From Mesorhizobium qingshengii (lineage in GTDB: Bacteria > Pseudomonadota > Alphaproteobacteria > Rhizobiales > Rhizobiaceae), in assembly GCF_900103325.1 (NCBI RefSeq), contig NZ_FMXM01000014.1:1-64000 (forward strand): a DNA stretch of 64,000 nt, in the 5' to 3' direction. A program made the translations under genes and the position numbers. The notes beneath the pieces were generated by a model. It did not search any database, was not told the DNA's origin, and worked only from the letters and a program-made list of their open reading frames with translations. Of this stretch, positions 50,267 through 59,730 are shown one piece after another (within the stretch, counting starts at the first letter, position 1; the number at the start of each line of letters is the position of its first letter).

Positions 50267-52351
50267 ATGGACGGTGCCATCGCTTGCACGGCGGATGAGG
50301 CGCAAAACGAAGCCGACTGGAAGGTCGGCGTCGATATCGGCGGGACATTCATCGATTTCTGCGCGCTGGAAGCCCGTTCCGGACGGGTAGCCTCGCTGAA
50401 AGTGCTGACGACGCCGGAGGATCCAGGCGCCGAGCTCATGACGGGTCTCAGGCTTCTTGCTGAACGTGAAGGCTTTGATCCTACCCGTATGACGCGCTTC
50501 GTGCACGGCACGACTGTTGGCATCAACACGATCATCCAGCGCAAAGGCGCACCGCTGGCGCTGTTCACCAATGCCGGCTTCGAGGACGTCATCGAACTGG
50601 CGCGGCTTCGCATGCCGGACATGTATTCGCTGTTCTGCTCGCGGCCGGACCCGCTGATCTCGCGTGACATGGTGTTCGGCATTCCGGCCCGCATGCGTGC
50701 CGATGGGAGCGAATCCCAGGCGCCGGACATGGCGGCGGTGGAAAGGGCGGTGGCAGTGGCGAAAGCGAACGGGGCGCAAGGGATCATCGTGTCGTTCCTC
50801 CATTCCTGGCGCAATGCCGCGCAGGAAACTTCCGTGAAGGCGACGATCGCGCGTCTTGCACCCGATCTCTTCATCTTCTCCTCGGCCGAGGTCTGGCCGG
50901 TCATCCGCGAATACGAACGCAGCTCGACCGCCATCCTCAATGGCTATGTCCATCCGCGCGTCTCCGGCTATCTGACGGCGCTGGAAGAGCGGCTGAAGGA
51001 GCACGGCGTGCCGGCCCGCCCGATGCTGACGAAGTCGAATGGCGGGCTGATGAACGCCGCCGAAGGCAAGCGCGCCTGCGTCAACATGCTTTTGTCGGGA
51101 ACGGCCTCGGGCGTCATCGGCGCCTCGTGGCTGGCGCGTCAGGCAGGCGAAGACAAGGTTCTTACCCTCGACATCGGCGGCACCTCGGCCGATTTCGCGC
51201 TTATCATCGGCGGCGAGGCGCAGTTCGGCACCGGCGAGCTGATCGGGGAATTTCCGCTGCATATCCCCTCCGTATCGGTGAGCTCGATCGGTGTCGGCGG
51301 TGGCTCGATCGCCAGTGTCGACGCGCAGGGGGTGCTGCGGGTCGGGCCGGAGTCGGCCGGTTCGACGCCAGGACCTGCATGCTACGGTCGTGGCGGCGAA
51401 CGGGCGACGGTGACGGACGCCATGGTGGTGTGCGGATGGCTCGGTCACAGCGAAATGGCCTACGGCCAGCTCAGCATCGATACCAAACTGGCGCATCGCG
51501 TGATCGGCGACCTTGCCGCCCGGCTTGGCCGCCCAGTCCAGCAGGCCGCGCAGGCGATCCTCGACATCGCGGTGTCGGAGATGTTCGTCGAGGTTGAGAA
51601 ACTCGCTTCACGCGCCGGCGTGGACTTGCGCGATTTCACACTGATGCCTTTCGGCGGCGGCGGCCCGATGCTTGGCGCTTTCCTTGCCCGCGAGCTCGGG
51701 ATGAAGCGTGTCATGGCGCCGCGCCGTCCCGGCGTGGTGTCGGCGCTGGGCGGACTGGTGGCGGACCTGCGCGGGGACTTTATTCGCACCATCTTCAGCC
51801 CGCTGACGGGGGCGACGCTCCTCGCAATTCGCGAGGCCTTCGAAGCGCTCGCGCGTGAGGGCCGCGACTGGCTTGCGGCGCAGGGGCACGATGCGGCGGC
51901 GGAGCTCAGTCTCTCCTGCGACATGCGTTATATCGGGCAGAGTTATGAAATCGAGGTCGTCCTTCTTCCGGAATGGCTGACGGACGGCAATGTGGCTGCC
52001 ATCGAGCAGGCCTTCCATCTTACCCATGAGCGGCTCTACGATTTCCACGACCCGCAGGGCGAGATCGAACTTGTGAATGTTCGGCTATCGGCCGTAGGCG
52101 CGGGGCCGAAACTCTCCTTCCCGGAGATCGACGAGATCGATGCCCCGGCTATCCCGGCGCGCCGGCTCCCGGTCTATACGGGCCTGAGCGTCGAAACCGT
52201 CGACCTTCACGACCGGCAGACGCTCCTACCCGGCAGCACGTTCCACGGGCCCGCCGTGGTCGTTCAGGAAGACACCACCTTCGCCATTCCCGCTGGAGCG
52301 CAGGCACGGGTCGACCGCCATCTCAACCTTTTGCTGACCTTCCCGGAGTGA
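50267..52351 (+). CDS. hydantoinase/oxoprolinase subunit A (HyuA-like)
   Basis: Subunit of 694 residues with an actin-like ATPase fold. VGVDIGGTFIDFCALEA lies near residue 20 and LTLDIGGTSADFALIIGG near residue 300; FVHGTTVGINTIIQRKGAPL is the hydantoinase/oxoprolinase N-terminal signature. With subunit B it hydrolyses cyclic amides such as N-methylhydantoin, 5-oxoproline or hydantoins using ATP, or carboxylates acetone-like ketones. AGGAAGGGA precedes the ATG at 50267. Subunit B starts five bases after its stop. Confidence 0.9.
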   Translation: MDGAIACTADEAQNEADWKVGVDIGGTFIDFCALEARSGRVASLKVLTTPEDPGAELMTGLRLLAEREGFDPTRMTRFVHGTTVGINTIIQRKGAPLALFTNAGFEDVIELARLRMPDMYSLFCSRPDPLISRDMVFGIPARMRADGSESQAPDMAAVERAVAVAKANGAQGIIVSFLHSWRNAAQETSVKATIARLAPDLFIFSSAEVWPVIREYERSSTAILNGYVHPRVSGYLTALEERLKEHGVPARPMLTKSNGGLMNAAEGKRACVNMLLSGTASGVIGASWLARQAGEDKVLTLDIGGTSADFALIIGGEAQFGTGELIGEFPLHIPSVSVSSIGVGGGSIASVDAQGVLRVGPESAGSTPGPACYGRGGERATVTDAMVVCGWLGHSEMAYGQLSIDTKLAHRVIGDLAARLGRPVQQAAQAILDIAVSEMFVEVEKLASRAGVDLRDFTLMPFGGGGPMLGAFLARELGMKRVMAPRRPGVVSALGGLVADLRGDFIRTIFSPLTGATLLAIREAFEALAREGRDWLAAQGHDAAAELSLSCDMRYIGQSYEIEVVLLPEWLTDGNVAAIEQAFHLTHERLYDFHDPQGEIELVNVRLSAVGAGPKLSFPEIDEIDAPAIPARRLPVYTGLSVETVDLHDRQTLLPGSTFHGPAVVVQEDTTFAIPAGAQARVDRHLNLLLTFPE

Positions 52352-52355
52352 TGCC

Positions 52356-54341
52356 TTGTTTGACCGGACAAACCTTCAGGTACTGGCGAACCACGCCCGC
52401 GCGGCCGCCGAGAACATGGCCCACACGCTGCACCGCACCGCGCACTCCGCCTTCGTCAAGGAGACGCAGGATTTCACGGTGATGCTGATGGACCGTTCAG
52501 GCGCGACATTCGCCGTGCCGATGGAACTCGGCGCCACCTGGTATCCGGGGCTTTCGTATCACCGCGCCATCGCGATGGTCGACGATTACCGGCCGGGAGA
52601 CGTTGCCTTCACCAACGATCCCTATTCCGGCCACGTCGCCACGCACGCACCCGACACGCATCTGTGGAAGCCGGTCTTTGTCGACGGCGAGATCGTCGCC
52701 TGGACCGGAGGGCACATCCACAACACCGACATGGGCGGGGCGGTGCCGGCCTCGCTCAGCCGGGCGCTGACCGAAATCCATCAGGAAGGCATCCGCTTTC
52801 CCCCGATGAAGCTGGTGAGGGAAGGCGTGCTGGATGAGACGATCCTGCGGATCATGAGCACCAATGTGCGCAAGCCCGACCTCAACATCGGTGACATCAA
52901 GGCGCTGGTCGGCGCGCTCAACACCGGCGAGCGCAAGATCCAGGCGATGGTGCGGAAGTTCGGCAAGGCCGGCTTCATCGAGGGCGTTTCCGCGCTTCTC
53001 GACCATGCAGAGGCACAGGCGCGTGACGTGCTGCGCTCCATGCCCGACGGCAGATGGGAGTTTGCCGACTATGCCGACGAGGATTCGGTCGAGGCCAATC
53101 CGTGCCGGCTGAAGCTGACGCTGACGATCAAGGGCGACGAGGCGGTGCTCGACTTCACCGGCTCGGATCCGCAGCTCGGCTCCTCGCTCAACGTGCCTTC
53201 GGGTGGCGACCCGCGACACACCATGCTTTTGGTGGGTGTCTACTACGTGCTCTACACGCTCAACCCGAAGATCCTGCTCAACACGGGCCTCACCCGGCCG
53301 TTTACCTGCATCACGCCCCGGGGCTCCGTGCTGAACCCGGTACACCCCGCCGCCGTGGGCATGCGCTCGCTCACCTGCGCCCGGTTGCGGTCGGTTATCT
53401 TCGGTGCATTCTCGCAAGCGGTTCCGGGGCGCCTTCCCGCGGCTCCGGCCGGCAACAACTGCATCGTCAACGTCATGACCACGGACGAGCGCACCAGCCG
53501 GACCGTCATCACAGCGGTGAACCCCGTGGTGGGGGGCGGCGGCGCGATGCCGCATCGTGACGGAACCAACGGATCGGGCGCGGATGCCGCCTATCTCAAG
53601 AACACGCCGATCGAGATCACCGAGACCGAGACCCCGGTCGAATTCGTGAAATACGGGCTCGCCAGGGACAGCGGTGGGGCGGGTCGCTGGCGCGGCGGGT
53701 TGGCGACCGAGATGGCGTTCCGCGTCTTTGCCCCTGATTCCAGGATCACGGCGCGCAACCGCGACCGCAGCTTCTTTCGTCCCTGGGGCGTGCTGGGCGG
53801 CAAGGCGGCCGGCCTGTCGGACATGGTCGTCAATCCGGCGACCGAGCACGAGCGGCGGCTGGGCAACATTGACACCACTGTGCTGCAGCCCGGCGACGTG
53901 CTCGAGATCCGCTCCGCCGGAGGCGGCGGGCGCGGCGATCCGCATCAACGCGAATCCTGGCGGGTCGCGCAGGATGTGCGGCGCGGCTATGTCTCGACGA
54001 CTGCTGCCGAACGCGACTATGGGGTCGTCATCCACGGCGGCCAGGTCGACGAACAGGCGACGGACAGGCTGCGCGCGCGGCAAGTGCCGGCCGGCGGCCA
54101 TTTCCATTTCGGTCCGGAGCGCGAGGGCTACGAAGCGCAGTGGACGCCGGCCGCTTATAACCGTCTCACCGCCATACTAAGGGACTTGCCGATCCACTGG
54201 CGGTTCTTCACCAAGACGGAAATCTTCCGTCGCATGAAGGGGCGCTCGGGGGCGGAAGGCGTCCAGGCTGCGTTCGACGCTGTGTGCGAACGGTTCCCCG
54301 AACTGCCTCGTCCTGACCCGGTGCGAGAGGCAGCGGAATGA
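52356..54341 (+). CDS. hydantoinase/oxoprolinase subunit B (HyuB-like)
   Basis: Subunit of 661 residues. VLANHARAAAENMAHTLHRT at the start, FTNDPYSGHVATHAPDTHLW near residue 88, GGHIHNTDMGGAVPAS and a C-terminal IRSAGGGGRGDP match the family. It partners subunit A in ATP-dependent opening of a cyclic amide. TTG at 52356 is the probable start, with GGAG seven bases upstream; no in-frame ATG gives the full N-terminus. The final four bases overlap the next gene (ATGA). Confidence 0.9.
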   Translation: MFDRTNLQVLANHARAAAENMAHTLHRTAHSAFVKETQDFTVMLMDRSGATFAVPMELGATWYPGLSYHRAIAMVDDYRPGDVAFTNDPYSGHVATHAPDTHLWKPVFVDGEIVAWTGGHIHNTDMGGAVPASLSRALTEIHQEGIRFPPMKLVREGVLDETILRIMSTNVRKPDLNIGDIKALVGALNTGERKIQAMVRKFGKAGFIEGVSALLDHAEAQARDVLRSMPDGRWEFADYADEDSVEANPCRLKLTLTIKGDEAVLDFTGSDPQLGSSLNVPSGGDPRHTMLLVGVYYVLYTLNPKILLNTGLTRPFTCITPRGSVLNPVHPAAVGMRSLTCARLRSVIFGAFSQAVPGRLPAAPAGNNCIVNVMTTDERTSRTVITAVNPVVGGGGAMPHRDGTNGSGADAAYLKNTPIEITETETPVEFVKYGLARDSGGAGRWRGGLATEMAFRVFAPDSRITARNRDRSFFRPWGVLGGKAAGLSDMVVNPATEHERRLGNIDTTVLQPGDVLEIRSAGGGGRGDPHQRESWRVAQDVRRGYVSTTAAERDYGVVIHGGQVDEQATDRLRARQVPAGGHFHFGPEREGYEAQWTPAAYNRLTAILRDLPIHWRFFTKTEIFRRMKGRSGAEGVQAAFDAVCERFPELPRPDPVREAAE

Positions 54342-54640
54342 TCACGGCCGGCCGCATCGTCCGGCTGGCGGAGAGCGACCGGGCAGAGGTGCATTTCTTT
54401 CTTGATGGGCAGATGCGTGGCGCGCTTGCGGGCGACACCGTGCTGACCGCGATGCTCGCTTCAGGGCATGCGTTGCGAAAGTCCGAGTTCGGACCGGAGC
54501 CGCGAGCCGGGTTCTGCCTGATGGGAGCTTGCCAGGATTGCTGGGTGTGGCAGGACGAGGGACCGCGCATCCGGGCGTGTTCGACCCTGATCACTGAAGG
54601 CATGCGGTTGCGCACGACGCCACTGGAGAACTGGCCGTGA
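54338..54640 (+). CDS. (2Fe-2S) small subunit of a HcnABC/OoxAB-type dehydrogenase
   Basis: Protein of 100 residues resembling HcnA and the gamma subunits of D-hydroxyproline, octopine and nopaline dehydrogenases. The ferredoxin-like cluster cysteines lie in FCLMGACQDCWVW (residues 55-67) and IRACSTL. It carries electrons between flavin subunits. It overlaps hyuB upstream and the next gene downstream by four bases each, so it belongs to the hydantoinase operon. Confidence 0.88.
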   Translation: MITAGRIVRLAESDRAEVHFFLDGQMRGALAGDTVLTAMLASGHALRKSEFGPEPRAGFCLMGACQDCWVWQDEGPRIRACSTLITEGMRLRTTPLENWP

Positions 54641-56004
54641 GCGAGGCCTTGTCGCCGCGGATCGTGATCGTGGGCGCCGGTCCAGCCGGCATAAGGGCCG
54701 TCGCGACGCTGGTCGAGGCCGGGCTCCATCCGGTGGTGATCGACGAAGGGCAGCGCGCGGGCGGCCAGATCTATCGCCGCCCGCCTGCCGGTTTTACCCG
54801 CACAGCGGAGCAACTCTACGGGCCGGAGGCGGCGAAGGCGGGCGCATTGCATGCGCTCTTCGACCGGCTGGCCGAAGAGGGGCGTCTTAGCCATTGCGCG
54901 GCGAGTTCGGTCATCGCCATCCATGAGGGGCGTCTGCACGTGCTGGGGGAGAGCGGCGTGCAGGTGGTCAGCTACGATCGCCTGATCCTTGCCACCGGCG
55001 CATCCGACCGTGTCGCTCCGGTCCCTGGCTGGCAGAGCGCCGGTGTCTACAGCCTTGGTGCGGCGCAGATCGCGCTCAAGGCGCAGGGCGTGGCCCTTGG
55101 GCGGCGGATCGTCCTCATCGGATCTGGGCCCTTGCTGACGCTGGTCGGCGCCCAACTTGTAAAGGCTGGGGCGGACGTGGCGGCGGTGCTGGATACCTCC
55201 TCCTGGCGACAGCAGATGCGAGGGCTTTGGGGACTTGCCGCCCGGCCGTTGGTCGCGCTGCGCGGTCTGGCCATGCGGGCGAGGCTTGGCGGCCGCTACC
55301 ATGCGGGTGTGACGCTCGAACGGATCGAGGCCGACGGTAAGGGTGTCACGGCGATGCGCTGGCGCGACGCCGGCGGAAGGCAGCGCCTCACCGCATGCGA
55401 CATGATCGGTATGGGCTGGCACCTGCGGGCCGAGACGCATCTGGCCGACCTGGCAGGATGTGCCTTCACCTATGACGAGCGGTGGCGGCAATGGCTGCCG
55501 AAGACCGATCGGATGGGTCGCGCCGGCAACGGAGTCTATCTTGCGGGCGATGGGGTTCGTCTTCTGGGAGCGGACGGCGCGGAGATCGCGGGACGCCTTG
55601 CCGCCGCGGCGTGCCTTGCCGATCTCGGATATCAGGCGCCCTCCACCAGCGCCGATCTGCGCAAGCTCGCGCGGGTCGAACGCTTTGCCGGTGGTCTGGC
55701 TCGCGCCTTTCCCTGGCCGGCGGCGATGGTACGGGCACTCCCCGACGCCGCGGTCGTCTGTCGCTGCGAGAATGTGAGTGCCGCAGCCGTGCGCGAGGGC
55801 GCGGAACTCGGCAGCGGCGAGGCCAACCGCGTGAAGTCGCTGTCTCGCGTCGGCATGGGGCGCTGCCAGGGGCGCTATTGCCAGTTGGCCGCCGTCGAAC
55901 TCGTCGCGTCGCAGATCGGCTGCGCGCCCGATGCTGTCGGCCGGTTTCGCGGACAGGCTCCTGTCCGGCCGGCTCCTGTTGGCGCCTTTCTTCGGGAGGG
56001 CTGA
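54637..56004 (+). CDS. FAD/NAD(P) subunit of a HcnABC/OoxAB-type dehydrogenase
   Basis: Flavoprotein of 455 residues like HcnB, OoxA and LhpB-type alpha subunits. FAD motif IVIVGAGPAGIRAVATLVEA lies at residues 9-28 and RRIVLIGSGPLLTLVGAQLV near residue 155. A C-terminal BFD-like 2Fe-2S domain has VVCRCENVSAAAVREGAELG and GMGRCQGRYC (residues 372-415). It needs a DadA-like large subunit; the best candidate is encoded just downstream on the opposite strand (56049-57374). Confidence 0.9.
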   Translation: MSEALSPRIVIVGAGPAGIRAVATLVEAGLHPVVIDEGQRAGGQIYRRPPAGFTRTAEQLYGPEAAKAGALHALFDRLAEEGRLSHCAASSVIAIHEGRLHVLGESGVQVVSYDRLILATGASDRVAPVPGWQSAGVYSLGAAQIALKAQGVALGRRIVLIGSGPLLTLVGAQLVKAGADVAAVLDTSSWRQQMRGLWGLAARPLVALRGLAMRARLGGRYHAGVTLERIEADGKGVTAMRWRDAGGRQRLTACDMIGMGWHLRAETHLADLAGCAFTYDERWRQWLPKTDRMGRAGNGVYLAGDGVRLLGADGAEIAGRLAAAACLADLGYQAPSTSADLRKLARVERFAGGLARAFPWPAAMVRALPDAAVVCRCENVSAAAVREGAELGSGEANRVKSLSRVGMGRCQGRYCQLAAVELVASQIGCAPDAVGRFRGQAPVRPAPVGAFLREG

Positions 56005-56048
56005 TGCGGTTGCGAAAGCCACGCCTGGATGTCGGCATTGATCACGTC

Positions 56049-57374
56049 TCAGAAGTCGGCGACCTTGCCCCAGGCCGAAGCGTCGAAGCGCCGAGGATCA
56101 TAGGATTGCGGATCGACGATCGGTTCGGAGCCACTCATCAGATCGGCGACGAGGTGCCCGGCGCCCGGCCCGATGCCAAAGCCGTGCCCCGAAAATCCTG
56201 CGGCCAGGAAGAATCCCGGAATGGTATCAATCTCGCCGATGGCGGGCACACCGTCCGGCGTGCTGTCGATATAGCCGGCCCAGGCCGCGCTGATCCTGGT
56301 CTGGCGCAGTGCCGGCAGCAGCTCGAGCGCGCGGGCATGGGTCAGGCGAATGGTCGCACGATCCGGAACCGGATCGAGGATGCGCATCCGCTCCATCGGC
56401 GTTGGCCGGTCGAGCCGCCAGCGTCGGAGCGTTTCGTGTCCGGAGCGCACGCCCTGCAGGCCGCCGGGCGCGAGGCTGCGCCACCGCTTCAGGAACATGG
56501 GCAGGAACTGCGAGGAGAAGCGTAGCTGTTGCGGCGTCATGTCCACGCGGCCGCGTCCGCTTATGGCCAGCGTGTAGCCGCCATCGCCGCGACGCGTGGC
56601 GGAGATCCTTGCCGTGTGCAGCGCGTCCGGCAGGCCCTCCGCGCCGGGCGATACGGACAGGATGGAGGAGCGGATCGACGCCTGCGGAAAGCGATACCCG
56701 AACTGGTGGCAAAAGGAGGAGGCCCAGGCGCCTCCGGCCAGGACTGCCACCTTCGTCCGGATCGTGCCGCTTTCCGTGACCACGCCGCTCAGGCGCCCTC
56801 CTTCCGTCTCGATACCTCGCGCGGCGCAATTCTGGTGCACGGAGCCACCGAGCTCGAGGATGGCGCGGGCGACCGCGGGCGCGGCCCGCGACGGATCGGC
56901 GGTGCCGTCGGTCGGCGAGAAGACGCCGCCCTTCCAGGTTCGGCCTGTGGCGCGGCCTCGCTCGCTGGCCTCTGCGCCGTCGAGCATATGCGTGGTAACG
57001 CCGGCCGTTCTGGCGAAGTCACGCCAGCGCGCCCAGCCGGCCAGTTCCGCCTCGTCATCGCTGAGGTAGAGCAGGCCGCAGCGGCGAAAGCCGGTGTCTT
57101 CGCCGGTTTCAGCCGCAAAGCTGTCCCACAGGTCGAGGCTTCGGGTTGCCATCGGCAGCTCGCGGGCGTCGCGGTTTTGCTGGCGGCACCATCCCCAGTT
57201 CCTGCTCGACTGCTCGGCGCCGATGCGTCCCTTTTCGACAAGCGCGACCTTCATGCCGCGCCTGGCCAGATAGTAGGCCGCGAAGACACCGACGATGCCG
57301 CCGCCGATCACCACCGCGTCCGCGGTCTGTGGCAGTTCGCCAGATGTCTCGATTTGCTGCAGCGGCGCGCGCAT
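56049..57374 (-). CDS. FAD-dependent oxidoreductase, candidate large subunit of the split dehydrogenase
   Basis: Flavoprotein of 441 residues in the DAO/DadA family. The FAD motif AVVIGGGIVGVFAAYYLARR lies near residue 20, RIGAEQSSRNWGWCRQQNRD follows (the flavin-adjacent segment typical of OoxB/HcnC/opine oxidase-like proteins), and GFFLAAGFSGHGFGIGPGAG closes the FAD site. It would oxidise the amine substrate. It is convergent with the 2Fe-2S and FAD subunit genes, with 44 bases between stops, so its expression is separately controlled. The start at 57374 follows GAGGTAGAGAGACA. Confidence 0.87.
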   Translation of the reverse strand: MRAPLQQIETSGELPQTADAVVIGGGIVGVFAAYYLARRGMKVALVEKGRIGAEQSSRNWGWCRQQNRDARELPMATRSLDLWDSFAAETGEDTGFRRCGLLYLSDDEAELAGWARWRDFARTAGVTTHMLDGAEASERGRATGRTWKGGVFSPTDGTADPSRAAPAVARAILELGGSVHQNCAARGIETEGGRLSGVVTESGTIRTKVAVLAGGAWASSFCHQFGYRFPQASIRSSILSVSPGAEGLPDALHTARISATRRGDGGYTLAISGRGRVDMTPQQLRFSSQFLPMFLKRWRSLAPGGLQGVRSGHETLRRWRLDRPTPMERMRILDPVPDRATIRLTHARALELLPALRQTRISAAWAGYIDSTPDGVPAIGEIDTIPGFFLAAGFSGHGFGIGPGAGHLVADLMSGSEPIVDPQSYDPRRFDASAWGKVADF

Positions 57375-57597
57375 TGTCTCTCTACCTCGAAGCGCCAATT
57401 TAACGCGTTGCGCAGGCAGGCGCTGCCGCAGTTGCGGCTGAAGCAGAATTTTATTCCGGCAGCTCGGTTAAAATCGGGAGCCGCTGCGTTTCAAAGCGGT
57501 GTCGGCTTGGATGGACAGGCCGGCGGGCTGTGGTAGTGTCAATGGATGTTCGTACGGCAGCATTTTGTGCTGTGGCATGCGTTCCGCGGAGACGGCC

Positions 57598-58074
57598 ATG
57601 AAACTGGATCGGATCGACATCAAGATTCTTCACGAATTGCAGAAGAACGGCCGCATCACCAACGTGGAGCTGGCCGAGCTTGTGCATCTGTCGCCGAGCC
57701 CGTGCCTGATGCGGGTGAAGAAATTGCAGTCGGAAGGCTACATCGAGGGCTATTCCGCGCAGATCAATATCGGCAAGCTCGGCCAGACGCTGACCGTATT
57801 CACTGAAATCACCTTGAAGAACCATCGCCAGGTGGATTTCGCCCGCTTTCTCGCCGTGGTGGAGAAGATCGACCAGGTCATCGAATGCCACCTCGTGTCG
57901 GGCGGCTACGACTACCTGATGAAATTCGTGACCGCCGGCATAGCCGAGTACCAGACCATCATGGAGCGGCTGACTGACATGGATATCGGCATCGACAAGT
58001 ATTTCAGCTTCGTGGTGCTGAAGTCCCCGATCGTCAAGGCGCACATGCCGCTTCCCAGCCTGTTTCCGAGGTAG
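57598..58074 (+). CDS. Lrp/AsnC family regulator
   Basis: Regulator of 158 residues. The helix-turn-helix (LDRIDIKILHELQKNGRITN, then LVHLSPSPCLMRVKKLQ) spans residues 3-50, and the RAM domain includes IECHLVSGGYDYLMKFVTAG. It is divergent from the DadA-like gene (224 bp between starts) and tail-to-tail with the ABC ATPase gene without a single intervening base. It probably senses an amino acid or product and regulates the oxidase and perhaps the transporter. Positions 57375-57597 show no other gene. Confidence 0.92.
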   Translation: MKLDRIDIKILHELQKNGRITNVELAELVHLSPSPCLMRVKKLQSEGYIEGYSAQINIGKLGQTLTVFTEITLKNHRQVDFARFLAVVEKIDQVIECHLVSGGYDYLMKFVTAGIAEYQTIMERLTDMDIGIDKYFSFVVLKSPIVKAHMPLPSLFPR

Positions 58075-59730
58075 TCAGCGGTGGCCGTACCGGCTGACAA
58101 GCTCGGGATCGCGGACGAGGCCGTCCAGCCAGGTCGGGTCAAGCTTCGGCACGGAAGAGAACAGAAGCTTGGAATAGGGGTGGGTGGACGCCTTCACCTT
58201 GTCGGGCGTGATCAGCTCCACCCGCTCCCCGTTGTACATGACCATGATCTCGTCGCAGATGGCTTCGACGACGGAAAGGTCATGGCTGATGAAGATGTAG
58301 GAGAGGCCCAACTCACGCTGCAGCTCCTTGAGAAGCTCGATCACGGCGGACGCCACCACCGTGTCGAGCGCCGAGGTGATTTCGTCGCAGATGATGAGCT
58401 TGGGGTGGGCCGCCAGCGCGCGCGCGAAGTTCACGCGCTGCTTCTGGCCGCCGGAGAGCTCTGACGGATGACGGTAGCGCAGAGTCCTCGGCAGGCGCAC
58501 CATGTCGAGCAGTTCGTCGACGCGCTTCGAGCGCGCCTGCCGGTCGAGCCGGTGATAGAAGGCCAGCGGGCGGGAGATAATGTCTTCCACCGGCTTGGCC
58601 GGATTGAGCGCTGTATCGGCATACTGGAACACGATCTGCATCTCGCGCAACTGTTCCTGGCTGCGTTTCCTGGCGGTGCGCTCCAGCTCCCTGCCGTCGA
58701 AGACGATGTCGCCGGCCGCCGCCGGATGAATGCCGGCGATGACTCGCGCCAGCGTCGATTTTCCGCAGCCGGATTCGCCAATGACGCCGAGATTGCGCCC
58801 CTTCTCGACGACCAGGCTGACGGAATTGACAGCGCGAATAACCGGCAGTCCGTCAGCCCGCACCGCGCCATAGCCGGCGGTCACATTGTCGATACGCAGC
58901 AGCGGCTTCGTCCCGGCATCCGCGTCCGCATGTGCTTGCCGCGGCTTCGGTTCGAAGGCGGCCAGCAGTTCGCGCGTATAGGGGTGCCGCGCAGCCGAAA
59001 GAATCTGAGCCGTGGTGCCGGTCTCCTGCACTTCGCCGCCCTTCAACACCACGATGCGGTCGGCGATCTGGGCGACGACCGCGAGGTCATGGGAAACATA
59101 GACACCCGCAACCCCGCCCGCCCGCATGACCGACTTGAACGCCTTCAGCACGTCGATCTGCGTCGTCACGTCGAGCGCCGTCGTCGGCTCGTCGAAGATG
59201 ACCAGCTTGGGATCGCTGATGAGCGCCATGGCCGCGGCCAGCCGCTGCAATTGCCCACCCGAAACCTGATGCGGATAACGGGCACCGATCCCTTCCGGGT
59301 CCGGTAGCGACAAGGCCTTGAACAGCTCGACCGCGCGCTTTCGCGCCTGCTCGGGCGGCATCAGCTTGTGGATTCGCGTGACCTCGATCACCTGCTCCAT
59401 GATCGTGGACGAGGGGTTGAAGGCGGCGGCGGCACTTTGCGGGACATAGGCAATGTCGGTGCCGCGCGACTTGGCACGTTCCTTTTCGGAAAGTGCTGCC
59501 ATGTTCCTGCCGCTCACGTTGATCTCGCCGCCGGTGATCCGGCAGCCGGGCCGCGCATAGCCCATGAGCGAGAGCGCCACGGTCGTCTTGCCGGAACCGC
59601 TCTCGCCGATCAGGGCGACGATCTCGCCGTCGGCGATGTCGAGGCTGACGTCCTTGATGATTTCGACAAGCCGCCCCGCGTCGGTCTTGGCCTCGATCTT
59701 CAGATTCCTGACCTCGACGAGATTGCTCAT
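58075..59730 (-). CDS. fused dipeptide/opine-type ABC transporter ATPase (DppD-DppF in one chain)
   Basis: ATPase of 551 residues with two complete ABC domains. The first has Walker A GESGSGKTTVAL and signature VSGGQLQRLAAAMAL; the second, from about residue 290, has GESGCGKSTLARVI and LSGGQKQRVNFARAL. Each has Walker B (LVIFDEPTTALD; LIICDEITSALD). The fused form replaces separate DppD and DppF. The second Walker B ends in an ITSALD variant, still with the catalytic Glu. It starts within the preceding permease stop (four-base overlap). Confidence 0.92.
   Translation of the reverse strand: MSNLVEVRNLKIEAKTDAGRLVEIIKDVSLDIADGEIVALIGESGSGKTTVALSLMGYARPGCRITGGEINVSGRNMAALSEKERAKSRGTDIAYVPQSAAAAFNPSSTIMEQVIEVTRIHKLMPPEQARKRAVELFKALSLPDPEGIGARYPHQVSGGQLQRLAAAMALISDPKLVIFDEPTTALDVTTQIDVLKAFKSVMRAGGVAGVYVSHDLAVVAQIADRIVVLKGGEVQETGTTAQILSAARHPYTRELLAAFEPKPRQAHADADAGTKPLLRIDNVTAGYGAVRADGLPVIRAVNSVSLVVEKGRNLGVIGESGCGKSTLARVIAGIHPAAAGDIVFDGRELERTARKRSQEQLREMQIVFQYADTALNPAKPVEDIISRPLAFYHRLDRQARSKRVDELLDMVRLPRTLRYRHPSELSGGQKQRVNFARALAAHPKLIICDEITSALDTVVASAVIELLKELQRELGLSYIFISHDLSVVEAICDEIMVMYNGERVELITPDKVKASTHPYSKLLFSSVPKLDPTWLDGLVRDPELVSRYGHR

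Noticed and set aside
52497..54107. A 536-codon minus-strand frame opposite hydantoinase subunit B
   Set aside because: No family features; His/Arg/Gly-rich composition typical of antisense reading of GC-rich genes.
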